A DNA stretch of 59,559 nucleotides from Achromobacter sp. Marseille-Q4962 (GCF_943737005.1 NZ_CALSFU010000025.1:1-59559); one strand, 5' to 3'. Shown: positions 46,863 to 55,695, numbered from the stretch's first letter. Notes: a model not told the origin generated them from the letters alone. Translations and numbers: made by a program.

Positions 46863-47333
46863 ATGCACGCCGTCGACCATCGATACGCCCTCGCCCGGCC
46901 CGCCGCCGCAAGCCTGGCGCGGTGGAGGCTGGCCACGCGCCACGGCAACCTCGCCTTCCAGGCGGGCGACCTCCGCAAAGCCGAGTCCCACTACCGCGCC
47001 GCGCTGGCCCAGGCGCGCGATCGATTCGCGGTCGACGACGATGCCGACGCGGGCGTGGCCGCCTGGGTCATCGCCCACCACAACCTGGCCGACCTCTGCG
47101 AAAAAACCGGCGACGACGCCACCCGACGCCGCCTGTTGCTGACGGCGCACCAGCGGCTGTGCAGCGCCATGTACGACGACGAACTGCCCGAGGCCTGGCG
47201 CCAGGCGGCCCTGGCCCACAGCCGCCGCACCTACGCCGAACTGCTGCGCTATCTCGCCGGCCACCCCGACGACGCCGGCGTGCGGCTGGCCTGCCAGCAG
47301 GGCGCGGCCGGCCCCGCCGGTCCGCCGCAATAG
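46863..47333 (+). CDS. TPR-like hypothetical protein in the sodA operon
   Basis: The 156-residue soluble protein has helix pairs of tetratricopeptide type: ATRHGNLAFQAGDLRKAESHYR matches the TPR pattern (G, Y/F and A at the right positions), followed by AAWVIAHHNLADLCEKTGDD. The histidine-rich HH and acidic DDDADA parts may bind metal. Pseudomonas sodM is also preceded by a small unknown gene in an iron-regulated operon, so homology is worth testing. It starts 30 bp after the iron-box-like array and lies 48 nt before sodA. Confidence 0.7.
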   Translation: MHAVDHRYALARPAAASLARWRLATRHGNLAFQAGDLRKAESHYRAALAQARDRFAVDDDADAGVAAWVIAHHNLADLCEKTGDDATRRRLLLTAHQRLCSAMYDDELPEAWRQAALAHSRRTYAELLRYLAGHPDDAGVRLACQQGAAGPAGPPQ

Positions 47334-47381
47334 CGCCCGCCCCGCAATTTCCCACCCGCACGCATTCGACTGGAGACCCTC

Positions 47382-47993
47382 GTGCCCTACACCCTTCCTC
47401 CCCTGCCCTATGCCTACGATGCGCTCGAACCCCACATCGATGCGCAGACCATGGAGATCCACTACACCAAGCACCACCAGACCTACGTCAACAACCTGAA
47501 CGCCGCGCTCGAGAGCAACCAGCTACCCTTTCCGCCCGTCGAAGAACTGGTGGCGGGCATCGACAAACTGCCCGAGGCGGTGCGCGTGGCGGTGCGCAAC
47601 AACGGCGGCGGCCACGCCAACCACAGCCTGTTCTGGGAAGTCATGTCGCCGCAGGGCGGCGGCAAGCCGCAAGGCAAGCTGGCCGCCGCCATCGACGCCG
47701 ACCTCGGCGGCCTGGACAGCTTCAAGGACCAGTTCACCAAGGCGGCCCTCACCCGCTTCGGCAGCGGCTGGGCCTGGCTGAGCGTCACACCCCAGAAAAA
47801 GCTGGTGGTGGAAAGCACTGCCAACCAGGACACGCCCCTCATGACCGGCAACACCCCCATCCTGGGTCTGGACGTGTGGGAGCACGCCTACTACCTCAAG
47901 TACCAGAACCGCCGCCCCGAATACATCGCGGCCTTCTACAACGTCATCAACTGGCCCGAAGTCGCGCGCCGCTACGAGGCCGCGCTGGGCTGA
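47382..47993 (+). CDS. sodA: Superoxide dismutase, Mn type
   Basis: The 203-residue enzyme converts superoxide to oxygen and hydrogen peroxide. The four metal ligands are visible: His in [13 protein letters not shown], His in [10 protein letters not shown], and the Asp and His of [17 protein letters not shown]. The VNNLNAAL segment and [12 protein letters not shown] pattern favour Mn over Fe. The start is GTG at 47382 with GGAGA before it. It is cotranscribed with the TPR-like gene behind the iron-box-like array and is probably induced when iron is scarce. Confidence 0.94.
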   Translation: MPYTLPPLPYAYDALEPHIDAQTMEIHYTKHHQTYVNNLNAALESNQLPFPPVEELVAGIDKLPEAVRVAVRNNGGGHANHSLFWEVMSPQGGGKPQGKLAAAIDADLGGLDSFKDQFTKAALTRFGSGWAWLSVTPQKKLVVESTANQDTPLMTGNTPILGLDVWEHAYYLKYQNRRPEYIAAFYNVINWPEVARRYEAALG

Positions 47994-48464
47994 ACGTCTT
48001 TCCACCGTCTTGCCGTCTTGCCGCGGGGCGCCCGCAAGAGCGCCCCGCGGCGCAAGAGGTCGTCCCCATTCTCCATTGCCGATCCGGCGGAACGGATGCC
48101 CGGCGGCAGGAACACCTTCCCGATGCAATGGCGTCCGCCGGCAGGCTGCTGGTGGCATCGCCCGGCTGCCTAGGGCCTGCCGACCAAACCGGCCGTCCTG
48201 CGGCGCCGCGTCCGTCTGCATCATCGTTTGGCAACCGGCGGAAAGCGGGAGCCCTGGCCATTGATAGCGGTTCGCGATGGCAGTCGAAGCCGCCACCTGT
48301 CGCCGAAAGATCCGCGTTTTCGTGAATTTCATGTCGGAAAACCTGTTTCCGGGCCAGCAGCGCGGCGCTCGCGCGGCCATCGGGCAGTCAAGGCTGGCCC
48401 GCGCTTGCCATGCCGCGTCAATTATGAAATAAAATAATAAGCTTATTCCAAATGGTTATTTAAT
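47994..48464. other. Intergenic region after sodA, with hairpin and AT-rich palindrome
   Basis: A perfect 11-bp hairpin lies at 48021-48050 (CCGCGGGGCGC and GCGCCCCGCGG) and may end the sodA transcript, though no T-run follows. The palindrome AATAAGCTTATT at 48436-48447 lies 18 bp before the TauE gene in a markedly AT-rich stretch and is likely part of its promoter or operator. No protein-coding frame is supported between. Confidence 0.6.
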
Positions 48465-49253
48465 ATGCTCACCGCCGCTATCCTGGGCGCGGCCGTCGGC
48501 GCGCTGCTGGGCCTGACCGGCGCGGGCGGCGGCATCCTCGCCGTGCCCGCCCTCATGTTCGGCCTGCACATGCCGCTGGCCGACGCCGCGCCCGTGGCGC
48601 TCATCGCCGTCGGCGCCGCCTCGGCCCTGGGCGCCGTCCAGGGCCTGCGCCGCGGACTGGTGCGCTACAAAGCCGCCACGCTCATGGCGATAGCGGGCGG
48701 ACTCACCGCGCCGGCCGGGCTGCTTCTCGCGCGCCAATTGCCTGCCGCCTGGCTGAGCCTGGGCTTCGCGGCGGTGATGCTGCTCGTGGCCGCGCGCATG
48801 GCCGGCCAGTCGCGCCAGGCCGGCGCCGGCGATCCGCGCGCCAAGCCCTGCCGCATTTCGCCCGACACCGGCAAGTTCATCTGGACGCCGCGCACCGCCG
48901 CCACGCTGGGCGCCATCGGCGCGGTGTCGGGCGTATGCACGGGCATGCTGGGCGTAGGCGGCGGCTTCATCATCGTGCCCGCGCTCACCTACTTCAGCGA
49001 CGTGCGCATGCACGGCATCGTCTCGACCTCGCTGATGGTGATCGCGCTGATCTCCGCCGTCACCGTGGCTTCGGCCGCGGCCCACGGGCTGGCGCTGTCC
49101 GCGGCCCAATGGGCCTTCGTGGCCGCCGCCATCGCCGGCATGGGAGTCGGGCGCGCCTTTATCCACCGGGTGCCCCAGGCCGCGCTGCAGCGCGCGTTCG
49201 CGCTGGTGTGCGTCATTGTGGCGAGCGTGCTCGTCTGGCGCGCCCTGGGCTGA
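48465..49253 (+). CDS. TauE/SafE-family sulfite/anion exporter
   Basis: The 262-residue inner-membrane protein has about eight hydrophobic segments in two inverted halves; each half has the family glycine motif: LGLTGAGGGILAVPAL and GMLGVGGGFIIVPALTYF. Members move sulfite, sulfoacetate or other small anions. The downstream gene converges and overlaps by 41 nt. It has no persulfide dioxygenase or ArsR partner beside it, so its substrate is not indicated. Confidence 0.87.
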   Translation: MLTAAILGAAVGALLGLTGAGGGILAVPALMFGLHMPLADAAPVALIAVGAASALGAVQGLRRGLVRYKAATLMAIAGGLTAPAGLLLARQLPAAWLSLGFAAVMLLVAARMAGQSRQAGAGDPRAKPCRISPDTGKFIWTPRTAATLGAIGAVSGVCTGMLGVGGGFIIVPALTYFSDVRMHGIVSTSLMVIALISAVTVASAAAHGLALSAAQWAFVAAAIAGMGVGRAFIHRVPQAALQRAFALVCVIVASVLVWRALG

Positions 49254-50442
49254 ACAACGCCCCCGAGCGGCGCGCGCCGGCTCCGAGCGACAGCGCGATC
49301 ACGCAACCGGCCGCGGCGGCGCCCGCGCCCAGGGCGAACACGCTGCCGTAACCCGCGCGGTCGGCCAGCAGGCCGGCCAGCGGCCCCGTCAGGCCGTAGG
49401 CAATATCCTGGAAAGCCGAAAACCCGCCCATGGCCGTGGCCCGCAATCCGGGCTCGATCCGGTGCACCACCTCGCGGCCCATCGCCGGAAAGATCATCGA
49501 GCAGCCGAGCCCCGTCAGGAACGCGCCGGCCAGCGCCAGCAAGGGGCTGGACGCGCCCCAGACCAGGGCCTGGCCGGCCGCCTCCACGGCAAGCGAGCCT
49601 ACCGCCACCCGCAACCCGCCAATGCGGTCCGGCAGATGGCCCAGCAGCACGCGCACCAGCACGAAACCCGCGCCGAAAGCGGTCAGCCCCCATCCCGCGT
49701 GGGCCCAGTGCCGGCTCAGAAAATGCAGGGTGAAGAACGCGCCGATCGCGGCAAAGCCGATGCCTTGCAGGCAGACCACCGCGCCGTGCCGCCAGATCCT
49801 GCCCACCACGCTCCAGAACGAGGGGCGCGGACCGCCCGCATGCGGCGCCACGTCCGGCAAGCCCCGGATCGCCAGCAGCCCCAGGCAAGGCAGCGCGGCG
49901 CCGGCCGCCATGGCGCCGGTTAAGCCGATCCTCTCCAGCAGCGCCAGCCCGATCGGCCCGCCCACTGCGAGCGCGCCATACATGGCCGCGCCCACCAGCG
50001 CCAGCACCCGCCCCGAGCGCGCCGGACCCGCCAGGCCGATGCCCCACGCAATCGCCCCCACCGCCGCCAGGCTCTCGCCCAGCCCGAGCGCGAGACGGCC
50101 GGCAAGCAGCACCGCATAGGCCAGCCCGGCGTGGCCCAGGGGCAGGCCCGCCGCCATCGAGATCAGGCTGCCCGCCGCGTACAGCGCCAGGCCGCGCCGC
50201 ACTGCGGCCCGCGGGCCCTGGCGGTCCGCCAGCCCGCCGGCATGGCCGCGGGTGAAGATCGTGGCCAGGAAAGCCGCGCCCGCGCCCAGGCCGGCCCACG
50301 CGTTGCCCAGCCCCAGTTGCCCGGCCACATAGACGGGCACCACGGGCAGAGACATGCCCACGCAGAGATAAGAAATGAAAAGCACGGCGGTCAGGCGCGC
50401 CAGGCGCCCCCGGGCCGGGTCTTGAGAAGAAGAAAGCGTCAT
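49213..50442 (-). CDS. MFS transporter (YhhS/arabinose-exporter-like)
   Basis: The 409-residue membrane protein has about 12 hydrophobic segments; MFS loop 2-3 motif FTRGHAGGLADRQGPR is visible, and TM4-5 has LALGLGESLAAVGAIAWGIGLAG. The segment FLTGLGCSMIFPAMGREVVHR near residue 310 is characteristic of the YhhS subgroup of putative exporters. The 3' end overlaps the TauE gene. ATG 50442 follows GGAG at a slightly long spacing. Substrate unknown. Confidence 0.85.
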   Translation of the reverse strand: MTLSSSQDPARGRLARLTAVLFISYLCVGMSLPVVPVYVAGQLGLGNAWAGLGAGAAFLATIFTRGHAGGLADRQGPRAAVRRGLALYAAGSLISMAAGLPLGHAGLAYAVLLAGRLALGLGESLAAVGAIAWGIGLAGPARSGRVLALVGAAMYGALAVGGPIGLALLERIGLTGAMAAGAALPCLGLLAIRGLPDVAPHAGGPRPSFWSVVGRIWRHGAVVCLQGIGFAAIGAFFTLHFLSRHWAHAGWGLTAFGAGFVLVRVLLGHLPDRIGGLRVAVGSLAVEAAGQALVWGASSPLLALAGAFLTGLGCSMIFPAMGREVVHRIEPGLRATAMGGFSAFQDIAYGLTGPLAGLLADRAGYGSVFALGAGAAAAGCVIALSLGAGARRSGALFSPGRARRARSPQ

Positions 50443-50815
50443 GCAGAACCACTCCAGGCAGTTCCCCGGACGGCTCGGCGCGCGCAACGCACTTCGACCG
50501 GCGGGGATCGACAGTGCGTTGATTGACGTAAACGCTTACGGCCAGCACGGCTGGCGTGAAACTCGCCGCGCCGCCCGGCCCGATCGGCACGGATGGCGCG
50601 CTTGCGGCGAATAGCATACGACGGCATCGCCCCCTTCCGCTATTCGCATTTCCGGCCTGCCGCCGCAAGCGCGGCACGCCTGGCGTCGCGCGGAAAAATG
50701 CGGCGTCCCGCCGTCGGCCCCGGAATCGCGTACTCGCATTTCCCTGCGGCGGCCGGCCGCGCTATCGTGAATGTCCGGCGTGAATGTCCGGCGCCCATCC
50801 CAGGAGATACCCCCC
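50443..50815. other. Divergent promoter region with short repeats
   Basis: This 373-bp region holds the promoters of the MFS gene and the PdxI-like gene. The sequence CGTGAATGTCCGG is repeated back-to-back at 50766-50778 and 50779-50791, just before the PdxI-like start. TCGCATTTCC occurs at 50644-50653 and 50734-50743, 90 bp apart, possibly binding sites for the AraC-type protein. No open frame with a credible start is present. Confidence 0.5.
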
Positions 50816-51682
50816 ATGCCCTCCCCCCTGTCTACCCGCGCGTTTCCGCTGGGCAGCCGCCGCGTCGGCCGGATCGGCTACGGCGCCATGCAGCTCGCGG
50901 GCCCCGGCGTCTTCGGCCCGCCCAAAGACCGCGACGCCGCGCTGGCCGTGCTGCGCGAGGCCGTCGCATCCGGCGTGAACCACATCGACACCAGCGATTT
51001 CTACGGCCCCCATGTCACCAACCAGCTCATCCGCGCGGCCCTCGCGCCCTATCCCGACGACCTCGTCATCGTCACCAAGATCGGCGCGCGCCGCGGGGCC
51101 GACGCCTCCTGGCTGCCGGCCTTCTCGCCCGAGGCCCTGACGCAGGCGGTCCACGACAACCTGCGCAACCTCGGCCTGGACGTGTTGGAAGTGGTCAACC
51201 TGCGCATCATGCTCGACCCCCACGGCCCCGCGGAAGGCTCGATCGAGGCGCCGCTCTCCACCCTGGCCGGCCTGCAGCAGCAGGGGCTGGTGCGCCACAT
51301 CGGCCTGAGCAACGTCACGGCCAAACAGGTCGCCGAAGCGCGGCGCATATGCGAGATCGTCTGCGTGCAGAACCACTACAACCTGGCGCACCGCGGCGAC
51401 GACGCTCTCATCGACGCGCTGGCCGGCGACGGCATCGCCTACGTGCCGTTCTTTCCGCTGGGCGGCTTCACGCCGCTGCAATCGTCCGCCCTGTCGGATG
51501 TGGCGCAGCGGCTCGGCGTCACCCCCATGCAGGCGGCACTGGCCTGGCTGTTGCATCGCGCGCCGAACATCCTGCTCATTCCCGGCACCGCGTCGCTGGC
51601 CCACCTGCGCGAAAACCTCGCCGCCGGAGACATCGAGCTGCCCGCCGACGCGCAGCAGACACTGGACGGCATCGCGCCATGA
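50816..51682 (+). CDS. pdxI: Aldo/keto reductase, PdxI/YdbC-type pyridoxal reductase
   Basis: The 288-residue protein is very like E. coli YdbC (PdxI), an NADPH-dependent pyridoxal reductase: GYGAMQLAGPGVFGPPKDRD, NHIDTSDFYGPHVTNQ and HGPAEGSIEAPL agree almost residue for residue with that protein as I recall it. Catalytic Tyr is in DFYGP, Lys in VIVTKIGARRG and the cofactor site in ILLIPGTASLAHL. As in PdxI, VVNLR stands in place of the usual His region. It overlaps the AraC gene by 4 nt, an uncommon context. GGAGA precedes the ATG. Confidence 0.87.
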   Translation: MPSPLSTRAFPLGSRRVGRIGYGAMQLAGPGVFGPPKDRDAALAVLREAVASGVNHIDTSDFYGPHVTNQLIRAALAPYPDDLVIVTKIGARRGADASWLPAFSPEALTQAVHDNLRNLGLDVLEVVNLRIMLDPHGPAEGSIEAPLSTLAGLQQQGLVRHIGLSNVTAKQVAEARRICEIVCVQNHYNLAHRGDDALIDALAGDGIAYVPFFPLGGFTPLQSSALSDVAQRLGVTPMQAALAWLLHRAPNILLIPGTASLAHLRENLAAGDIELPADAQQTLDGIAP

Positions 51683-52554
51683 GCCATGAGCCATCCCGGA
51701 CGGACGCGCCGGCGCGCGCGGCGAGCGGCGCCGGCTCGGACCCGCGCCCGCCGTCTGGCCCGGCCGAGGCTTTCTGGCGCGACCCCGCCCTGCCCTTTGT
51801 CGAAAGCCGCCGCGCGTGCCGCAGCCGCGCCTGCTACAAACCGCACAGTCATCCCACGTTTTCCATCGGCGCCGTGGACGATGGCGCCAGCGTTTTCACG
51901 GGCGCGCCCGGCGGGCCCGTCGCGCTGCGGCCCGGCGCGCTCGTGTTCGTGCCGGCAGCGCGCGTGCATGCCTGCAACCCGGCGCCGGGCGCCGCCTGGA
52001 GCTACCAGATGCTGCATTTGGACGCCGCGTGGCTGCGCGCCGTGCGGCAGGAGTACGCCCGGACCGACGACGAGCCCGTGCGCGTCGTCTCCGACCCCGC
52101 GCTCTACCGGCGCTACTGCCGGCTCAACACGCTGCTCTTCTCCCCTGCGGACCCGCAGGAGAAAACATCCGCGCTGATCGAATTCGTCGGCGACTGCGAC
52201 ACCTCGGCGGGCCTGCGCATCGCCACGCCCGCCGCCTCGCCCCGGCTGGCCGCGCGGGTCGCGCCCATCCTGGAGCGGCTGCGCGCAGATCCGTCCATGC
52301 CCGTCGCGCTGGACACGCTGGCGCAATGGACGGGCGCCAGCCGCTACCAGACCATCCGCGCCTTTCGCGCCGTCACCGGCATGACGCCGCACGCCTGGCA
52401 ATTGAACCAGCGCGTCAATCTCGCCCGCGAACGCATCCGCGCGGGCGACGATATTTCCGACCTGGCCTACCGCCTGGGCTTCGCGGACCAGGCGCATTTC
52501 CAGCGCGTCTTCAAGGCTTATGCGGGCATGACGCCCGGCCGCTTCCGGCGCTAG
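51679..52554 (+). CDS. AraC-family transcriptional regulator
   Basis: The 291-residue protein has an N-terminal cupin-like sensing domain (KPHSHPTFSIGAVDDG, LRPGALVFVPAARVHACNP) and a C-terminal double helix-turn-helix: LDTLAQWTGASRYQTIRAFRA and ISDLAYRLGFADQAHFQRVFKA. It matches the AraC group often found next to LysE exporters. The start overlaps the PdxI-like stop (ATGA). Coupled expression suggests it controls the cluster with the LysE gene downstream. Confidence 0.9.
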   Translation: MSHEPSRTDAPARAASGAGSDPRPPSGPAEAFWRDPALPFVESRRACRSRACYKPHSHPTFSIGAVDDGASVFTGAPGGPVALRPGALVFVPAARVHACNPAPGAAWSYQMLHLDAAWLRAVRQEYARTDDEPVRVVSDPALYRRYCRLNTLLFSPADPQEKTSALIEFVGDCDTSAGLRIATPAASPRLAARVAPILERLRADPSMPVALDTLAQWTGASRYQTIRAFRAVTGMTPHAWQLNQRVNLARERIRAGDDISDLAYRLGFADQAHFQRVFKAYAGMTPGRFRR

Positions 52555-52645
52555 GCGCGCCGTGCCGGCGCCGCAATTTTCTTCAATACGCGGCGCGCCG
52601 CCGGCCTGCACACTACGGGAGTCCGTTACCGATACGCCCTCCTGG

Positions 52646-53290
52646 ATGCAGCAATTCCTCATGATCGCCGCGGCGCATTTCCTGGCGCTGCTCTCGCCCG
52701 GCCCCGACTTCTTCCTTATCGCCCGCACCTCGCTGCATGCCGGCTGGCGCATCGCCAGCGGCGCATGCCTGGGCATCGCGGCCGCCAACGGCGTATTCAT
52801 CGCCGCCGCCTTCGCCGGCACCGCCGCGCTGCGGCCCGACAGCGCCTGGTTCGCGGCGCTGCAACTGGCCGGATGCGGCTACCTGCTTTATCTCGGCGTC
52901 CTGTTCATCCGCCACGCCGGCGCCGGCGGCCTGGGCGGCACGCTCGCGCCGCCCGGCCGGGAAATGCACCCAGGCCCGCATCCCGCCGCCGCCTGGCGGC
53001 GCGCCGCCGGCATGGGCTTGCTGTCGGCCATTCTCAACCCCAAGAACGCGCTCTTCTACGCCAGCCTGGCCGCCATGCTCGGCCCCCAGGCCGCGTCGGG
53101 GTGGAAGATGGTCTATGGCGTCTGGATGTTCAGCGTGGTGCTGCTGTGGGACGTCCTGGTGGCGGCCCTGATCGGCAGTCCCGCCGTGCTGCGGCGTTTC
53201 GAGCGCGCCCTGCCCTGGCTGGAGCGGGCCTCGGGCGCGATGCTGATCCTGCTCGGCGCGGGCGTGACGGTTTTCATGCTGGCCCGCTGA
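52646..53290 (+). CDS. LysE/RhtB-family amino-acid exporter
   Basis: The 214-residue inner-membrane protein has the LysE family hallmark AHFLALLSPGPDFFLIARTSL and five to six hydrophobic segments; MGLLSAILNPKNALFYASLAAM is the usual central motif. It exports an amino acid or amine. It lies 91 nt after the AraC gene and is probably its target. ATG 52646 lacks a clear ribosome site; GGGAG occurs 24 nt earlier, but no upstream in-frame start codon matches it. Confidence 0.85.
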   Translation: MQQFLMIAAAHFLALLSPGPDFFLIARTSLHAGWRIASGACLGIAAANGVFIAAAFAGTAALRPDSAWFAALQLAGCGYLLYLGVLFIRHAGAGGLGGTLAPPGREMHPGPHPAAAWRRAAGMGLLSAILNPKNALFYASLAAMLGPQAASGWKMVYGVWMFSVVLLWDVLVAALIGSPAVLRRFERALPWLERASGAMLILLGAGVTVFMLAR

Positions 53291-53469
53291 GGCAGGCTTA
53301 ACCCACCAGCGCTTCCAGCGCGCGGGCGCGCGCCAGCCGCCTGAACGTCCGCAACAACAAAACGCCTGCGGAGCGAAACAGAAAAATGCCCCATGCCGCG
53401 CCCGCGTGCGGGCCAGCCGTCCCCCAGGGGGATTCTTGTTCGCCGGGCCGGCCCGGCGGCATGGAAATG
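53291..53469. other. GC-rich intergenic stretch, possible dispersed repeat
   Basis: No gene is supported here. The sequence has a strong palindromic part CCGGGCCGGCCCGG near 53443 and CCCCCAGGGGG near 53421. It does not match the 60-bp repeat at 32941-33172 base for base, but the minus-strand reading PPGRPGEQESPWG has a similar flavour. It may be a member of a repeat family; this was not established. Confidence 0.3.
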
Positions 53470-53511
53470 CGATTAATTCGTCGCGTTGGTAGAATACGAT
53501 TGTTTCGTCGC
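53470..53511 (+). promoter_or_regulatory. Two operator-like sites upstream of the TetR gene
   Basis: CGATTAATTCGTCGC at 53470-53484 and CGATTGTTTCGTCGC at 53497-53511 are direct repeats, 27 bp apart start to start, differing at two positions. Each, with the base before it, is an imperfect palindrome (the first site matches its own complement at 12 of 16 bases). A -10-like TAGAAT lies between them. The TetR-family product is likely to bind here and repress itself. Confidence 0.6.
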
Positions 53512-53550
53512 ATTTCCTATTCGCATTCCTGCCAGTCGCCCGACGCCGCC

Positions 53551-54183
53551 ATGCCCCGCCCCGCCGCCCCGCAAGTTTCCTCGCGCAAGCAGCCCAAACA
53601 GGCCCGTTCCACCCAGCTCGTCGCGGCCATTCTCGAAGCCGCCACTCAGGTTCTGGCCAAGGAAGGCGCACAGCGTTTCACCACCGCGCGCGTCGCCGAA
53701 AGAGCCGGCGTCAGTGTGGGCTCGGTGTACCAGTACTTTCCCAACAAGGCCGCCATTCTGTTCCGCCTGCAGTGCGACGAATGGCGCCAAACGACGGACC
53801 TGCTGAACCGCATCCTGGGCGACGCGCGCAAGCCGCCGCTCGCACGGCTGCGCACCCTCGTCCATGCGTTCCTGCGCTCCGAATGCGAAGAAGCCGCCAT
53901 GCGCGGCGCCCTCGGCGACGCCGCGCCCCTCTACCGCGACGCGCCCGAAGCACAACAGGCCCGCGCCGCTGGCGGCCGCTGCATCCGGGCCTTCATGCAA
54001 GAGGCGCTTCCCCGGGCCGCCCCCGCCCGCCGCGCGCTGGCCGGCGAACTCGTCACCACCACCCTGAGCACCGTGGGCAAGGAGTTCTCATCCAGCCCGC
54101 GCACGGCCGCCGACATCCGGACGTACGCCGATGCCATGGCCGACATGTTCTGCGCATATCTCAAACACTTGGGCGCGCGCTGA
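53551..54183 (+). CDS. TetR-family transcriptional regulator
   Basis: The 210-residue protein has the TetR N-terminal helix-turn-helix (FTTARVAERAGVSVGSVYQYFPNKAAILFRL) and a helical ligand-binding domain with conserved regions near residues 110-200. A lysine/arginine-rich arm (SRKQPKQARS) precedes the first helix. ATG 53551 was selected because it starts just before this arm; the upstream part of the frame does not resemble protein. Two operator-like repeats precede it. It converges with the 2OG oxygenase genes, so its regulon is not evident. Confidence 0.88.
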   Translation: MPRPAAPQVSSRKQPKQARSTQLVAAILEAATQVLAKEGAQRFTTARVAERAGVSVGSVYQYFPNKAAILFRLQCDEWRQTTDLLNRILGDARKPPLARLRTLVHAFLRSECEEAAMRGALGDAAPLYRDAPEAQQARAAGGRCIRAFMQEALPRAAPARRALAGELVTTTLSTVGKEFSSSPRTAADIRTYADAMADMFCAYLKHLGAR

Positions 54184-54199
54184 CGCCGCCGCCCCGACC

Positions 54200-54934
54200 T
54201 CATGGCGCATCGTGGAAGAACACCTCCATGCCGATGCGCTCGCCCCGCCGCACCCGGCTCACCGCATGCCTGAAACTGACCCGGTACGCCCCTCGCGCCC
54301 CTTCCCGGGGCCATCCCGCCGTCGCGACCACGGCCACGTCGCCCAGCCTCAGCGGCGCCACGATCGGGCGCGATTGCATCCGGGGCCGCTGCTCCGTCAT
54401 CACGAACTCGCCGCCCTCGAAATCCTCCCCCGGCTCGGATAGCAGCGCCGCCAGCTGCATGGGAAACACCTGCCCGCCCTCGGCGCGCTGATGCAGCAGC
54501 ACATAGTCGTCCACACCCAGCCGACTGAGATGGGACTGCGGCCGGCGCTGCCCCGCCTCGCGATTGCGCCGCAAGAACGCGTCCAGCTCGTCCGGATAGC
54601 GGTTCTCGATACCCAGCCGTTCGTTCCGGCGGTTCGCGACGACGGCCAGACAGCGGTAGAACGCCTCGCGCCACGCCGTCCACGGCGCCGGCAGGCGCGA
54701 TCCGAAATACAACCACTCCCCGCGTCCCGGCGGATTATCCGGCGGTTGCTCATAACCGGCTTCCCGCAACGTGCCGGCCAGGCGCGCCAGCCCGCGCGCC
54801 GCGTTCCTGTCGAGCAAGCCCGGCAACAGCGCGTAGCCGTCGGCATCCAATTGCGCGGCAATGCCGGCCCAATCCTGCCGGTCTATCGTCGTGGCCCCGT
54901 ATTCCTCCGCCAACACGTCCGCAGATGATTTCAT
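54200..54934 (-). CDS. 2OG-Fe(II) oxygenase-like protein with a substituted iron ligand
   Basis: The 244-residue protein is a paralogue of its upstream neighbour: the GGEFVMTEQRPRMQSR segment and FRHAVSRVRRGER part are shared. In 2OG oxygenases the first iron ligands are HxD. Here the motif is LHQRAEGGQVFP where the neighbour has LHQDVYGEHVFP, so Asp is Arg. The distal His in SFRHAVS is present. The protein may be inactive as an oxygenase or use another ligand (as halogenases do with Ala/Gly). It starts 2 nt after the neighbour's stop. Confidence 0.85.
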   Translation of the reverse strand: MKSSADVLAEEYGATTIDRQDWAGIAAQLDADGYALLPGLLDRNAARGLARLAGTLREAGYEQPPDNPPGRGEWLYFGSRLPAPWTAWREAFYRCLAVVANRRNERLGIENRYPDELDAFLRRNREAGQRRPQSHLSRLGVDDYVLLHQRAEGGQVFPMQLAALLSEPGEDFEGGEFVMTEQRPRMQSRPIVAPLRLGDVAVVATAGWPREGARGAYRVSFRHAVSRVRRGERIGMEVFFHDAP

Positions 54935-54936
54935 GC

Positions 54937-55695
54937 TCAGCTCGCGTCGTGGAAGATCAGGCCCAGCGTGTAGCGCCTGCCGCATTCCACGCGGCTCACG
55001 CCGTGGCGCATCACCGCCTTGCGCAAGCCGCGCCGGCCCTGCGCCGGCCGCTGGCGCACCGTGAACACCACCGCATCGCCCTGGCGCAGCGGCACCACCT
55101 CGGCCCGCTGCCCCAGCGCCGAAAGCTCCGTCATCACGAACTCCCCGCCCGTGAAATCCCTGCCCGGCGCCGACAACAGAATCGCCGCCTGCAATGGAAA
55201 CACATGTTCGCCGTAAACATCCTGGTGCAGGCAGTTGTAATCGCCTTCCCCGTATTGCAGTATCAGCGGCGTCGGCCGCGCCTGCCCCGCCTGCCGGCAG
55301 CGCAGGAGAAACGCGTCCAGCTCGTTCGGATACCTCGCCTCGATCCCCAGCGACCGATTCCAGCGGCTGGCAATCGGCGCGAGCTTCTCATACAGGCCCT
55401 GGCGCAGCCGCTCCACCAGCCGCGGCAACGGATATGCGAAGTACTGGTACTCGCCGCGCCCGAACCCGTGACGCGCCATCGCGATCCGCGTCCGAAAGCG
55501 CGCCTGCTGCGGATACAGCCCCGCCAGCGCCTCGCATTGCGCCGGCGTCAACAGCCCCGGCAAAACCGCATGACCATACGCATCGAGCGACTGCTCGACG
55601 CCCGCCCAATCGTACTTGCCGCGCGCCACCGCATCGTCATGGCCCTCGACGGCCGGGATTCTGGCCGGGGTTCCTGGACTCATCATGGCCTCCAT
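54937..55695 (-). CDS. 2OG-Fe(II) oxygenase
   Basis: The 252-residue protein has the double-stranded beta-helix core: HxD iron ligands in NCLHQDVYGEHVFPLQ, the GREFTGGEFVMTE-like (GRDFTGGEFVMTE) strand, and distal His plus 2-oxoglutarate Arg in VMRHGVSRVECGRR. Family members hydroxylate or demethylate; the substrate here is unknown. The gene precedes its paralogue with 2 nt between. The start was set at ATG 55695 (GGAG eight bases before), although ATGs at 55686 and 55683 are possible. Confidence 0.87.
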   Translation of the reverse strand: MEAMMSPGTPARIPAVEGHDDAVARGKYDWAGVEQSLDAYGHAVLPGLLTPAQCEALAGLYPQQARFRTRIAMARHGFGRGEYQYFAYPLPRLVERLRQGLYEKLAPIASRWNRSLGIEARYPNELDAFLLRCRQAGQARPTPLILQYGEGDYNCLHQDVYGEHVFPLQAAILLSAPGRDFTGGEFVMTELSALGQRAEVVPLRQGDAVVFTVRQRPAQGRRGLRKAVMRHGVSRVECGRRYTLGLIFHDAS

